From assembly GCF_000472285.1 (NCBI RefSeq), contig NZ_KI421416.1:93214-145810 (forward strand): a DNA stretch of 52,597 nt, read 5' to 3'. The notes beneath the pieces are model-generated. The model worked only from the letters and a program-made list of their open reading frames with translations. It had not been told where the DNA came from and did not search any database. This document shows, in pieces, positions 32,658-42,906 of this stretch (its first letter is position 1; each line of letters starts with the position of its first letter). The translations under genes were made by a program, and so were the position numbers. Source of the DNA: Desulfuromonas sp. TF (GTDB taxonomy: Bacteria; Desulfobacterota; Desulfuromonadia; Desulfuromonadales; ATBO01).

Positions 32658-32840
32658 TCAGGAACTGGCCGCGGTGAACGCGGAAACAAACGTGCTAAAA
32701 CCCCCTTCCACCTGCAAGCCGAGAAAAACAACGGCCGCAAGCACGACCAGAAGGATGAGGGTGATCATGACCACGTATTCGGTGGCCGTTGCACCCTTTT
32801 CTTCCGTGAGCATCCTCCTGAAGATGTCCATTCCGCACAT
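32658..32840 (-). CDS. Flp/Fap type pilin subunit
   Basis: A 60-residue Flp-type prepilin: a short basic leader with the processing region EKGATATEYVVMI, conserved Glu and Tyr, then one hydrophobic helix (TLILLVVLAAVVFLGL). ATG 32840 has GGAGGAGG upstream. No tad secretion genes are in the window, so assembly would rely on a distant cluster. Confidence 0.9.
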   Translation of the reverse strand: MCGMDIFRRMLTEEKGATATEYVVMITLILLVVLAAVVFLGLQVEGGFSTFVSAFTAASS

Positions 32841-32927
32841 CAGCCACCTCCTCCAGCAAGAAGTAAATTCGACACTTTAATAAAACTTAGCTCCGTCCCT
32901 CCTTTTGTCAAGAAGATCTGATATCGC

Positions 32928-34514
<1,587 letters not shown>

Positions 34515-34612
34515 TTAGTTAACCTCAAAGGAAAATTATGATGGTCAAAAATGTTGGAGGGAACCTCTTCCCGGCGGTGATCGATTTACGGGGGGGGGGC
34601 ATGCACCCCGCA

Positions 34613-34682
34613 CACAAAAAAAGCGGGCTGGACGGCCCGTTTGCAGATTTCAATAATAGCTTAAACTACCCGCCCGGGTCAA
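34613..34682 (-). promoter_or_regulatory. prfC promoter followed at once by a terminator-like hairpin
   Basis: On the minus strand TTGACC (34677-34682), 18 bases, TATTAT (34653-34658). About 10 bases after the predicted start lies CGGGC - CGTCCA - GCCCG (34624-34639) followed by CTTTTTTTG. The order promoter, intrinsic terminator, prfC suggests attenuation or a very short RNA. Confidence 0.5.
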
Positions 34683-34782
34683 CGTGTATGAAGGGAATCC
34701 CCTTTGCAAATACTTCCTTTATGGCATAATGAGAACCATCCGGAAATTCCGGATGAACATGACGGATTCAGAAAGGTCTTCC

Positions 34783-36315
34783 ATGCAACTCAAGCGATCC
34801 AGCGGCATCATCCTTCACCCGACATCCCTTCCCGGCCGGTTCGGAATCGGAGCGCTCGGGGCCGAGGCTTATGAGTTCGTCGATTTTCTAGCCGATGCGG
34901 GGCAATCGGTCTGGCAGATTCTTCCGCTGGGGCCTACGGGTTATGGCGATTCGCCCTACAGCGCATTTTCGGCTTTCGCCGGCAACCCGCTGCTGATCTG
35001 TCTGGAGCGGCTGGTGGAAACCGGGGATCTGAACCCGGAAGACATTGAAGGAATATCCTTTCCCGAGGGCAAAGCCAATTATGGCTTCGTTCACGGCTTC
35101 AAGGAACGCCTCCTGCACCAGGCGGCGCACCGGTTTCGAACAGGGGCAAGCGCCGAACGCAGGGCGGCTTTCGAGGAATTCTGCGCTCTTCAGGGGTATT
35201 GGGTCAACGATTACAGCCTTTTCCGCGTCCTGCGCAGCCACTTCGACGAAAAGTCCTGGAACCAGTGGCCTACGGACATCCGGAAGCGCGAAGAGAAGGC
35301 CCTGCAGAACTGGAGGGAGAAACTGGGCGATGCCATCTACTACCATCAGTACGCACAGTTCATCTTCTTCGAGCAGTGGTTTGCTCTGAAAGGTTATGCC
35401 AACAGTCGGGGAATCAAGATCTTCGGGGACATTCCCATCTTCGTAGCTTTCGATTCTGCCGACGTGTGGGCCAACCCGCACCTGTTCCACCTGGATGAAA
35501 ACGGAAGTCCGACAGTGGTGGCGGGGGTCCCACCCGATTATTTCAGCGCGACCGGCCAGCGCTGGGGCAATCCCCTCTACCGGTGGGACCGCATGGCTGA
35601 AAGCGGATTCTCCTGGTGGGTTGCCCGCTTCCGCTGGAACCTTTCCCAGGCGGACATGGTGCGTATCGACCATTTCCGAGGCTTCGAGGCCTGCTGGAGC
35701 ATTCCCGTTTCCGAGGAGACGGCCGTCAACGGCAGTTGGACACCGGTGCCCGGGGAAAAGCTTTTTCTGACGCTGGTCGAGGTCATGGGAGAAATCCCGG
35801 TGATCGCCGAGGATCTGGGTTTGATCACGCCGGAAGTTGAAGAACTGCGCGACCGGTTCGGTTTTCCGGGAATGAAGGTGCTGCAGTTCGCCTTCGGCTC
35901 CGGCCCCGATCCCGACCCCGGCAATCCTTATCTCCCCCATAACCTGGAGCGCAGGAGCGTCATCTATACCGGGACTCACGACAACACCACGACTCCCGGA
36001 TGGTGGCAGGATCTCAGCAAAGACGAAAAGAACGCCGTGCGCTCCTATCTTGGCACGGACGGCAGGGATATTCATTGGGACCTCATCCGCCTGGCCATGC
36101 TCAGCGTTGCCGACCTGAGCATCTTTCCTCTGCAGGACGTCCTTGGCCTCGGCGCCAGTGCCCGGATGAATGCGCCCGGCAGCTCGGCGGGAAACTGGAG
36201 CTGGCGCTATCTCCCCAACGTCCTGACCGAAGAGCTGCGGCAGCGCCTCGCCGGAATGTGCCGCACCTACGGACGAATCCCCTGGGAGGAAACGCCCTCC
36301 TTTCTCGCAGGATAA
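34783..36315 (+). CDS. malQ: 4-alpha-glucanotransferase (amylomaltase)
   Basis: GH77 amylomaltase of 510 residues, which transfers alpha-1,4-glucan chains in glycogen/maltodextrin metabolism. Catalytic residues are visible: nucleophile Asp296 (MVRIDHFRG), acid/base Glu343 (IAEDLG) and Asp400 (GTHDNTTTPGWW); also the N-terminal RSSGIILHPTSLPG and the GYGDSPYSAFSAFAGNPLLI loop. ATG 34783 has AAAGG 6 bases upstream; longer in-frame starts lack ribosome sites. Cytosolic. A debranching enzyme gene lies at the right end of the window. Confidence 0.95.
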   Translation: MQLKRSSGIILHPTSLPGRFGIGALGAEAYEFVDFLADAGQSVWQILPLGPTGYGDSPYSAFSAFAGNPLLICLERLVETGDLNPEDIEGISFPEGKANYGFVHGFKERLLHQAAHRFRTGASAERRAAFEEFCALQGYWVNDYSLFRVLRSHFDEKSWNQWPTDIRKREEKALQNWREKLGDAIYYHQYAQFIFFEQWFALKGYANSRGIKIFGDIPIFVAFDSADVWANPHLFHLDENGSPTVVAGVPPDYFSATGQRWGNPLYRWDRMAESGFSWWVARFRWNLSQADMVRIDHFRGFEACWSIPVSEETAVNGSWTPVPGEKLFLTLVEVMGEIPVIAEDLGLITPEVEELRDRFGFPGMKVLQFAFGSGPDPDPGNPYLPHNLERRSVIYTGTHDNTTTPGWWQDLSKDEKNAVRSYLGTDGRDIHWDLIRLAMLSVADLSIFPLQDVLGLGASARMNAPGSSAGNWSWRYLPNVLTEELRQRLAGMCRTYGRIPWEETPSFLAG

Positions 36316-36434
36316 TCAAAACCCCCTTGAATCCCTATCTAAAGATATGTTAAGGTACGCATCGGTCAGATTTTGATCACGCCTAAACCATAAACGGGCG
36401 AAGATTCGCCCACTACCCTGTGTGGAGGACAACC

Positions 36435-37190
36435 GTGAAAAAGCAGCTCACTCTTATCCTGGCCGGCCTGATGACCCTCGCTCTGGCCGCCGGGTGCAAG
36501 GAAAAAACCCCCGAAGTCACCGAACAGCAGAAACCGGCCGCAGCCGCTCCGACCGCTCCGGCCGCCAAGGGTAAATCCGGGACAGTCGTGGAAACCATGA
36601 ACTCCGGTGGATACACCTACCTTCAGGTCGACACCGGCACGGAGAAGATCTGGGCCGCCGCACCCGAATTCCCGGTGAAGGTGGGAGACCCGGTTGTGGT
36701 CCCCGAAGGGATGCCCATGGCCAATTACCACAGTAAAACTCTCAACCGCGATTTCGAGGTGGTCTATTTCGTCGACTCCGTCATGGTGGGCGGAGAGCAG
36801 GCTGCCGCCGGTCAATCCACCATGCCCGAAGGGCATCCCCCCATCACCGCAGCTGAAGGGAACGGGGTGGACGTTTCCGGCATCAAAAAAGCTGAGGGTG
36901 GCAATACCGTCTCCGAGATCTTTTCGGCTAAAAGCGAACTGGCCGGAAAAGAAGTAACCGTACGCGGTAAAGTGGTCAAGTTCAGCCCTCAGATCATGGG
37001 CAAAAACTGGATTCACCTTCAGGACGGCACCGGCGACAACGGCAGCAACGACCTGACCGTCACTACCGATTCCACGGTCAATGTCGGCGATACGGTCCTG
37101 GTGAGCGGTGTCCTCAACACCGACAAGGACTTCGGATACGGCTATCAGTACGCCGTCATCGTCGAGGATGCCAAAATCATTGTCGAGTAA
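36435..37190 (+). CDS. Lipoprotein with two OB-fold-like domains (NrfJ-like)
   Basis: A 251-residue lipoprotein (lipobox LAAGC, Cys21), then an Ala/Pro-rich linker. Residues about 47-115 (KSGTVVETMNSGGYTYLQVDTG) match the OB-like NrfJ/YgiW type domain; about 150-250 (LAGKEVTVRGKVVKFSPQIMGKNWIHLQDGTGD) form a second OB-fold. The start is GTG 36435 with GGAGG upstream. A small hairpin (GGGCGA-AGAT-TCGCCC, 36396-36411) precedes it. Such proteins are often annotated as DNA-binding, but the lipobox points to the periplasm; function unknown. Confidence 0.8.
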   Translation: MKKQLTLILAGLMTLALAAGCKEKTPEVTEQQKPAAAAPTAPAAKGKSGTVVETMNSGGYTYLQVDTGTEKIWAAAPEFPVKVGDPVVVPEGMPMANYHSKTLNRDFEVVYFVDSVMVGGEQAAAGQSTMPEGHPPITAAEGNGVDVSGIKKAEGGNTVSEIFSAKSELAGKEVTVRGKVVKFSPQIMGKNWIHLQDGTGDNGSNDLTVTTDSTVNVGDTVLVSGVLNTDKDFGYGYQYAVIVEDAKIIVE

Positions 37191-37211
37191 CTCCTTCTCG
37201 CATCAGCATCG

Positions 37212-37241
37212 AACCCCCGGCCGTACGGTCGGGGGTTTTTT
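37212..37241 (+). terminator. Intrinsic terminator
   Basis: AACCCCCGGCC - GTAC - GGTCGGGGGTT followed by TTTT; strong stem directly after the lipoprotein stop. Confidence 0.93.
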
Positions 37242-37326
37242 GTTATAATCGTCCTGTGCTTCCATGAACTTGTTTCGGAATCCCCATGGATTTCCGAAAC
37301 CGACTCCCCCTAGCTGATGCAAACAC

Positions 37327-38481
37327 ATGCTGATCTTCGCGCTGACATTCCTGGCCATCTATTCGGCCATGCACGCACTGGTCTTCTGGGGCTTTTACCC
37401 CCTGCTCTCAGGTCATCCTGCCCTGCCGACTCTCACCGGCCTCTGGATGGGCGCCATGATCGTCGCTCCGGTGGCGTGCCGCGTCCTCGACCATCACGGC
37501 CACCCTCTTTTCGCCCGGGCCCTGGCATGGGTCGGCTACAGTTGGATGGGCCTTCTGTTCCTGGCCTTCAGCCTCTTTGCTCTGCTTGGGGTCTGGGAGC
37601 TGCTGATCTGGTCGCTGGCCCGGTTCTATCTCGCCATTCACGCCGTATCGCTCTACGGCGCCGTGACCTCTCTGCTGGTCCTGGTGACGGTGCTTGCCGC
37701 GGGTCTGTACGGCCTCTTCGAAGCATCGGCGCGGCGGGTCGAGAGAGTAACTCTCGAAAGCGCCAAGCTGCCCGCCAATGTGGAAAAGCTGCGCATCGTC
37801 CAGATCTCCGACCTTCACCTCGGCCTCATTCACCGGGAAGAGGCCCTGGCCCCCATCGCCGCTTTGATCAGCGAACTTGAGCCGGACCTCCTGGTGGCGA
37901 CCGGTGACGTGGTCGATGCTCAGATCAGCCATCTTGACGGTCTGAGCACCCTGTGGCGGCGCCTCGATCCGCCGCTCGGCAAGTACGCCGTGATCGGCAA
38001 CCACGAAGTCTATGCCGGACTTGAACAGAGTCTGGCCTTTCTGGAGAGAAGCGGCTTCACCGTTCTGCGCAACGAAGGCGCCACGCTTCGGGACACCCTG
38101 GCCCTGGTCGGCGTGGACGATCCCGCCGCCCGCTCCCCGCAGGACGAGACATTTCTGTTGAAAAACGTCCCAGGGAACCTTTTTACCGTTCTCCTCAAGC
38201 ACCGTCCGGTTCTGGAGGAAGAATCCCAAAGCCTGTTCGACCTGCAGCTCTCGGGCCACGCCCATCGAGGCCAGATTTTCCCCTTCAACTTTCTGACCGG
38301 CCTTGAATACCCCATGCAGAATGGTCTCTACAGCCTTTCAGGGGGCAGCCACCTTTACACCAGCCGGGGAACCGGAACCTGGGGACCGCCGATGCGCATC
38401 CTCGCCCCCCCGGAAATCACCGTCTTCGAAATTGTCAGAAAACCGGAGAAGCCCACGGACCGTCGAGAAAGGACCCGCTGA
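37327..38481 (+). CDS. Membrane metallophosphoesterase (YkuE-like)
   Basis: A 384-residue protein with four hydrophobic helices in the first 130 residues, then a calcineurin-like phosphoesterase domain. Metal ligands: Asp162 and His164 (SDLHLG), Asp194 (TGD), Asn225-His226-Glu227 (GNHE), His292 (LKHRP) and His311/His313 (SGHAHRGQ). Homologues such as YkuE act on membrane lipids or cell-wall precursors (e.g. UDP-diacylglucosamine-like phosphodiesters); the substrate here is unknown. Its stop abuts the ATG of the polyketide synthase gene, so they are translationally linked. The ribosome site at 37327 is weak. Confidence 0.88.
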   Translation: MLIFALTFLAIYSAMHALVFWGFYPLLSGHPALPTLTGLWMGAMIVAPVACRVLDHHGHPLFARALAWVGYSWMGLLFLAFSLFALLGVWELLIWSLARFYLAIHAVSLYGAVTSLLVLVTVLAAGLYGLFEASARRVERVTLESAKLPANVEKLRIVQISDLHLGLIHREEALAPIAALISELEPDLLVATGDVVDAQISHLDGLSTLWRRLDPPLGKYAVIGNHEVYAGLEQSLAFLERSGFTVLRNEGATLRDTLALVGVDDPAARSPQDETFLLKNVPGNLFTVLLKHRPVLEEESQSLFDLQLSGHAHRGQIFPFNFLTGLEYPMQNGLYSLSGGSHLYTSRGTGTWGPPMRILAPPEITVFEIVRKPEKPTDRRERTR

Positions 38482-39534
38482 ATGCCGAGAATCATCGCTG
38501 CCGGCCACGCCTTGCCGCCTCACGTCGTCTCCCAGAAGGAGGTCCGAAAAACAGCGGAGCACCTTTTTACCGGGAAAATCGCCAACCTGAAAAAGCTCCT
38601 GGCGCTTTTCGACCGTTGCCGGATCGAGGAGCGCCAGTTCATGCGCCCCCTCGAATGGTACCTGGCTGCCAGAACCCCCTCTGAACGCAACCGGGTCTAC
38701 CAGGAGGATGGGATGGAGCTGCTGGACCGGGCGGCCCGGAACTGCCTGGCCGCGGCCGGCATGAGTCCGGACCGGGTGGACCACCTCATCTTCGTCTCCT
38801 CCACCGGACACGCCACCCCCACCCTCGACGCCCGGCTGATCAATGTGCTGGGCATGCGCCCCTCCACCACCCGGCTGCCGATCTGGGGGTTGGGATGCGC
38901 GGGCGGAGCGGCGGGACTCGCCCGAGCCTTCGACCACTGCCGGGCCCATCCCCGGGACGCGGTTCTGCTGAGCGCCCTGGAATGCTGCAGCCTGACCTTC
39001 TGCGAAGGAGACTTGAGCAAGAAGAACCTGGTGGCCACAGCGCTCTTTGCCGACGGCGCGGCGGCGGTCCTCGTCGTCGGCGACGAAGTCGACCTGAGTG
39101 GTCCGGAGATTCTGGCCACCGGCTCCCACCTCTTTCCCGACAGCTACAGGATTATGGGCTGGGACTTTCTGGACGACGGGATGCAGCTGGTTCTCTCCCC
39201 CAAACTCCCATCGATCGTGAAGCAGGCCCTGCCGGCCCTGATCGATCGTTTTCTGGAGGAACAGCGCCTGCAACGCTGCGACCTGGTTCACTACGTCACC
39301 CATCCGGGAGGGGCCAAGGTCCTCGATGCCTATTGGGAAAGCCTCTCGCTCGCACCGGAGGAACTGGAGTTCTCCGCCGAGGTCCTGCGCCGTCACGGCA
39401 ACATCTCGTCGGTGACGGTGCTGGTCATTCTTGAGAAATGGCTGAACTCGCCGCGGGCGAGCCGACCGGGGCACGGCCTGCTGTCGGCCTTCGGTCCCGG
39501 ATTTTCCGCCGAACTCGTACTCTTCAGGGTGTGA
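38482..39534 (+). CDS. Type III polyketide synthase (BpsA-like)
   Basis: A 350-residue chalcone/stilbene-synthase-fold enzyme. The catalytic triad is in place: Cys139 (WGLGCAGGAAGL), His274 (THPGG) and Asn307 (RRHGNISS). RCRIEERQF and STGHATPTLDARLI are typical of bacterial type III PKS rather than of FabH. It condenses acyl-CoA starters with malonyl-CoA; relatives BpsA/ArsBC make alkylpyrones or alkylresorcinols. AAAGGAC lies upstream of the ATG, which directly follows the stop of the phosphoesterase gene. The gene 3 bases downstream encodes a methyltransferase-like partner. Confidence 0.9.
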   Translation: MPRIIAAGHALPPHVVSQKEVRKTAEHLFTGKIANLKKLLALFDRCRIEERQFMRPLEWYLAARTPSERNRVYQEDGMELLDRAARNCLAAAGMSPDRVDHLIFVSSTGHATPTLDARLINVLGMRPSTTRLPIWGLGCAGGAAGLARAFDHCRAHPRDAVLLSALECCSLTFCEGDLSKKNLVATALFADGAAAVLVVGDEVDLSGPEILATGSHLFPDSYRIMGWDFLDDGMQLVLSPKLPSIVKQALPALIDRFLEEQRLQRCDLVHYVTHPGGAKVLDAYWESLSLAPEELEFSAEVLRRHGNISSVTVLVILEKWLNSPRASRPGHGLLSAFGPGFSAELVLFRV

Positions 39535-39537
39535 ACA

Positions 39538-40080
39538 ATGTCCCTCTGGTGGATATTCGGATTTTATTTCGGTGAGCGCCTCTTGGAACTCCTTCTCGCA
39601 AGAAGAAACCGGCGACGGCTGGTGGCCCGGGGAGGAAGGGAATTCCACCCCGAAAGCTACCGGACCATCGTTTTGCTCCATACCCTCTTCTTCGCCTCTC
39701 TGCTGGCGGAGTCCTTCCCCTGGCGGGTGCCCCTCGACTCTCTCACTCTGTTTTGCCTGATCTTCCTGGTTTTCCTCCAGAGCCTGCGCTACTGGTGCAT
39801 CGTCAGTCTGGGCGAATACTGGAACACCCGCATCATCCTCGTTCCCGGAGCCGAGGCGAGTCGCCGCGGGCCCTATCGTTTCCTGCGCCATCCAAACTAC
39901 CTGGCAGTGACCCTCGAATTCGCCGTCATCCCCCTGCTGATGCGCGCCCCCCTCACCCTGGTCGTCTTCTCTCTGGCCAACCTCGTCGTCCTGCGGCAAC
40001 GCATCCGCCTGGAGGAAGAAGCCCTCAGGGAGTTCACCGATTACGGCGAGCGGTTTTCCCGGCCCCCGATAAATGACTGA
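39538..40080 (+). CDS. Isoprenylcysteine carboxyl methyltransferase-like protein (BpsB-like)
   Basis: A 180-residue integral membrane protein of the ICMT family. The C-terminal signature GPYRFLRHPNYLAV and the later EEEAL segment form the SAM-binding region. In Bacillus, the ICMT-like BpsB follows type III PKS bpsA and O-methylates its alkylpyrones; the identical gene order, separated by 3 bases, supports a similar role here. No protein prenylation is expected in this organism. Confidence 0.88.
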   Translation: MSLWWIFGFYFGERLLELLLARRNRRRLVARGGREFHPESYRTIVLLHTLFFASLLAESFPWRVPLDSLTLFCLIFLVFLQSLRYWCIVSLGEYWNTRIILVPGAEASRRGPYRFLRHPNYLAVTLEFAVIPLLMRAPLTLVVFSLANLVVLRQRIRLEEEALREFTDYGERFSRPPIND

Positions 40081-40141
40081 ACGAGGTTTACCTCTAGGAC
40101 GATGATTATCTCACTAAAATCAACTCTCGCCATATTTTTGC

Positions 40142-40302
40142 TTGACATCCCCCTCCGAATTTCATAATTATTAATCCGTTTAATTTTCATTGTTTAATGA
40201 CCTTTGATTGAATCGCCGGAGATCGGCTTTTGCATGGGTGGGTAAGATGGATACGTCTCAAAAAGCCGCTTTGGTCAGCAGATTGCTGATAAGCGGCTTT
40301 TC
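40142..40302 (+). ncRNA. Candidate small RNA or leader (promoter plus terminator)
   Basis: TTGACA (40142-40147) with an AT-rich -10 region (CATAAT/TAATTA at 40163-40170) is followed after about 120 bases by a strong terminator: AAAAGCCGCTT (40261-40271) pairs with AAGCGGCTTTT (40291-40301), with a nested CAGCA/TGCTG hairpin. No open frame of note lies between. Either a free RNA or the upstream part of an attenuated leader of the lipoprotein cluster that begins 147 bases later. Confidence 0.4.
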
Positions 40303-40448
40303 TTATTCGCCCCCAAGTGGACCGGCGGCATGTAAATAACTGTCCCGGGCGGGTCGTCGTCTGAAGCGGCTCCTGCCCTGTTCACCTGGGAAAAAGGGAT
40401 TTCCCCGGCTTCCCGTATTTTTATTCGATTGCAAGGAGGAAGAGAATC

Positions 40449-40985
40449 ATGAAAGCGTCCAAAACTGTAAAGATGCTCCTGGGCTTGGCAGCCGTCGTCC
40501 TTCTGATGGTCTCCGCCGGCTGCGCCCCCCACATGGCCCGCCCCGACCAACTGACCGCTCCCGAGCCGGTCGTAGGGAACACCGGCAAGTACATGTCCCC
40601 CTACACCTCGGATGAGGTCCTGGCCGAATGGGTCGACAATGCGATCAAGGCCCGGGCTGCGGGCAAGATCGGCGGCGCCATTGGCGCCTATGCGGGGACC
40701 AAGGCCCTGGAGCAGGTTCCCCTGATCGGCGGCATTCTCGGTGAGAAGGTGGGCAACAAGATCGGCAAGGAAATCGCCATCAAATGCGCCGGGGGGATGG
40801 ACTTCATCTGCAATTCCTCAGACCTCTCCTTCAACAGTCTGGACGACATGGCCGTCTACCTCTACGTCAAGCACTCCAGCCATGAGCATTACCAGGATGC
40901 ATTGAAGGCCAGCTTCGGCATCTATCCCCAACTCGAGCAGCGCTACTATGTCGCCCTGGCGAATGCGTCAAAAGGAATCCGATAA
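40449..40985 (+). CDS. Glycine-zipper lipoprotein
   Basis: A 178-residue lipoprotein (lipobox VSAGC). The middle holds a glycine-zipper-like stretch (AAGKIGGAIGAYAGTKALEQVPLIGGILGEKVGNKIG) that could insert into or lie on a membrane. Two Cys (KCAGGMDFIC) may form a disulfide. AAGGAGG precedes the start. First gene of a six-gene lipoprotein cluster. No named family recognised. Confidence 0.82.
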   Translation: MKASKTVKMLLGLAAVVLLMVSAGCAPHMARPDQLTAPEPVVGNTGKYMSPYTSDEVLAEWVDNAIKARAAGKIGGAIGAYAGTKALEQVPLIGGILGEKVGNKIGKEIAIKCAGGMDFICNSSDLSFNSLDDMAVYLYVKHSSHEHYQDALKASFGIYPQLEQRYYVALANASKGIR

Positions 40986-41015
40986 GCCGAAACACAGAAT
41001 GATAAGGGAACAACG

Positions 41016-41651
41016 ATGAACAAGCTTGCAATCCTGCTTATTGCGGCGACGGTGCTGATTCAGACCGGGTGCACCTACACCACGCGGGTGAACAATGCCG
41101 CCGGCCGGCCGACGATTTACGAGGACACGACCTCCACAGGCGCCGTGGCCGGGATCGGTATGGAATCCCAGGACATCACCAGCATGACGGACCAGATGGT
41201 GCGGGATATGCTGTCCAACCCGATACTCGCCGGGCGCAACCCGGCCCCCCGGGTCATCGTCGATGCCGAGTACTTCCACAATGAAGGCTCTACCCGCATC
41301 AACAAGAACATGATCACCGACCGCATGCGCATCGACCTGAACCGGTCCGCGAACGGCAGGATGGTCTTCATCGGGCGGCATTTTTCAGACATGGTGGCCA
41401 AGGAGCGCGAACTGAAGCGTGAGGGAATGGTGACCGAAGGGACCATCGGAAGTGCCAAGGCGCAGGCAGGCGCCGACTTCCGCCTGGGCGGCCGCATCAC
41501 GACCCAGGATGCGGTACGCGCCTCTTCGGGAATGGCCTCACGTTATCATTTGATCACCTTCGAAATGATCGATCTCGAGACGGGGATCATCGTCTGGAGC
41601 GGCATGTATGAATTCAAGAAGTCGGCACAGGACGATGTCGTTTACCGCTAG
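41016..41651 (+). CDS. LpoB-like penicillin-binding protein activator lipoprotein
   Basis: A 211-residue lipoprotein (lipobox IQTGC) of the COG3417/LpoB family. Family landmarks are DMLSNPILAGRNPAPRVIVDAEYFHNEG, DRMRIDLNRSANGRMVFIGR, GADFRLGGRITTQDAV and FEMIDLETGIIVWSGMYEFKK. In E. coli LpoB reaches through the peptidoglycan and activates PBP1b; the same role here is inferred. Thirty bases after the first cluster gene; the next gene overlaps its 3' end. Confidence 0.87.
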   Translation: MNKLAILLIAATVLIQTGCTYTTRVNNAAGRPTIYEDTTSTGAVAGIGMESQDITSMTDQMVRDMLSNPILAGRNPAPRVIVDAEYFHNEGSTRINKNMITDRMRIDLNRSANGRMVFIGRHFSDMVAKERELKREGMVTEGTIGSAKAQAGADFRLGGRITTQDAVRASSGMASRYHLITFEMIDLETGIIVWSGMYEFKKSAQDDVVYR

Positions 41652-42903
41652 GGAGAAGGGAAAGGCACGCCTTTCCCTTCTCCTGCTTTTCATCCTGCTC
41701 TTCACGGCCGGCTGCGCAACGACCGGCGGCAGGACCGTCCCCGAAGTGCCGCCCGAGGTTCTCGAGCAGTATCTGAGTGACAAGCCCGCCCCCTTGCGCG
41801 GCATGTATGCCAAGGTGCTTACCGAGGGGAAGGGAAACCAGGTGCTCAACTACCTTCAGGCCGGCCTGGCGGCCATGGAGATCGGCGACTACGCGCTGGC
41901 CGAAAGTTCCTTCGATCAAGCGCTGCTGCACATCGAATCGGTCTATGCCAACAACGAGGAGGCCGCCAGAGCCCGCAGCCTATGGCACGAGGAAGGGGCC
42001 AAGGATTTCAAGGGGGAGCCCTACGAGCGAGCCATGGCCTATTACTACCGTGGCCTCCTGTATATCCGGCAAGGCGACTATGAAAACGCTCGAGCCTGCT
42101 TCAAGAGCGGCATCCTTCAGGATGCCTTCGCCGAAGAGGAGCAGAGCCAGTGCGATTTCGCCTTGCTTCTATTTCTGGAGGGCTGGACCTCCCAGCGCCT
42201 GGGAGACAGTCATCTGGCCGAGTCCGCCTACGCCGAGCTGGAAAAATTCCGTCCCGATTTCGTGCGGCCGGCACCCGACCACGATACCCTGGTCCTGATC
42301 GAGACCGGAACGGCCCCGCGCAAGATCGCGGACGGGGTCGGACACGCGGAGCTGAAATACCGCCGCGGTAAGCAGATCAGGGAAGAACGGGTGATTCTCA
42401 AACGGGGCGGAGAGACCTTCTCGGCGTATCCGATGGAGGACATTTTCTACCAGGCCCGCACTCGCGGCGGCCGCCCGATCGATAAAATTCTCGAGGGAAA
42501 GGCCGTTTTTCTCCAGAGAGGCCTCGATATCGGAACGGCATTGACCGACACGGCGACCGGCGTCATCCTCGGCTCCACCGTGCTGACCAGCCACTCCAAC
42601 TCCATGGCTAACGTCGGGGCGGCGATCGGTGCCGCCGGAGGTGTGGTCACCATCATTGCCATCAACGCCAAGCCCCACGCAGACACCCGATACTGGAAGA
42701 ATCTGCCGGACATCATCCATGTCGCCACCTTGAGCGGCACCGGGGGAGAGGAATTGGAGCCGGTCTTTACCACCATGGACGGAACTCAGGTCGATCTTCC
42801 TCTTATCGGCCTCACGCCGCAGTCCGATGTCGAAGGGAGCCGTCTCATCTGGGCTCGTTCCCGCTCCGGCATCATTAACGAGATTGCAATTACACGGAGG
42901 TAG
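41635..42903 (+). CDS. COG3014-like TPR lipoprotein
   Basis: A 422-residue lipoprotein (lipobox FTAGC). TPR-like helices occupy about 60-190 (NYLQAGLAAMEIGDYALAESSFDQAL; AMAYYYRGLLYIRQGDYENARACFKSGIL), followed by a beta-rich part and a Gly/Ala hydrophobic segment (MANVGAAIGAAGGVVTIIAINAKP). It matches the COG3014 family that occurs with LpoB- and YcfL-like proteins in gammaproteobacteria. ATG 41635 overlaps the LpoB gene by 17 bases. Likely part of a cell-envelope assembly. Confidence 0.85.
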   Translation: MSFTAREKGKARLSLLLLFILLFTAGCATTGGRTVPEVPPEVLEQYLSDKPAPLRGMYAKVLTEGKGNQVLNYLQAGLAAMEIGDYALAESSFDQALLHIESVYANNEEAARARSLWHEEGAKDFKGEPYERAMAYYYRGLLYIRQGDYENARACFKSGILQDAFAEEEQSQCDFALLLFLEGWTSQRLGDSHLAESAYAELEKFRPDFVRPAPDHDTLVLIETGTAPRKIADGVGHAELKYRRGKQIREERVILKRGGETFSAYPMEDIFYQARTRGGRPIDKILEGKAVFLQRGLDIGTALTDTATGVILGSTVLTSHSNSMANVGAAIGAAGGVVTIIAINAKPHADTRYWKNLPDIIHVATLSGTGGEELEPVFTTMDGTQVDLPLIGLTPQSDVEGSRLIWARSRSGIINEIAITRR

Positions 42904-42906
42904 ATC

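Noticed and set aside
34613-34645. Terminator for a plus-strand gene before malQ
   Set aside because: The T-run follows the stem only on the minus strand, and no plus-strand gene precedes it.
38338-39999. Long antisense open frame opposite the PKS and methyltransferase genes
   Set aside because: Low-complexity shadow of two well-supported genes on the plus strand.
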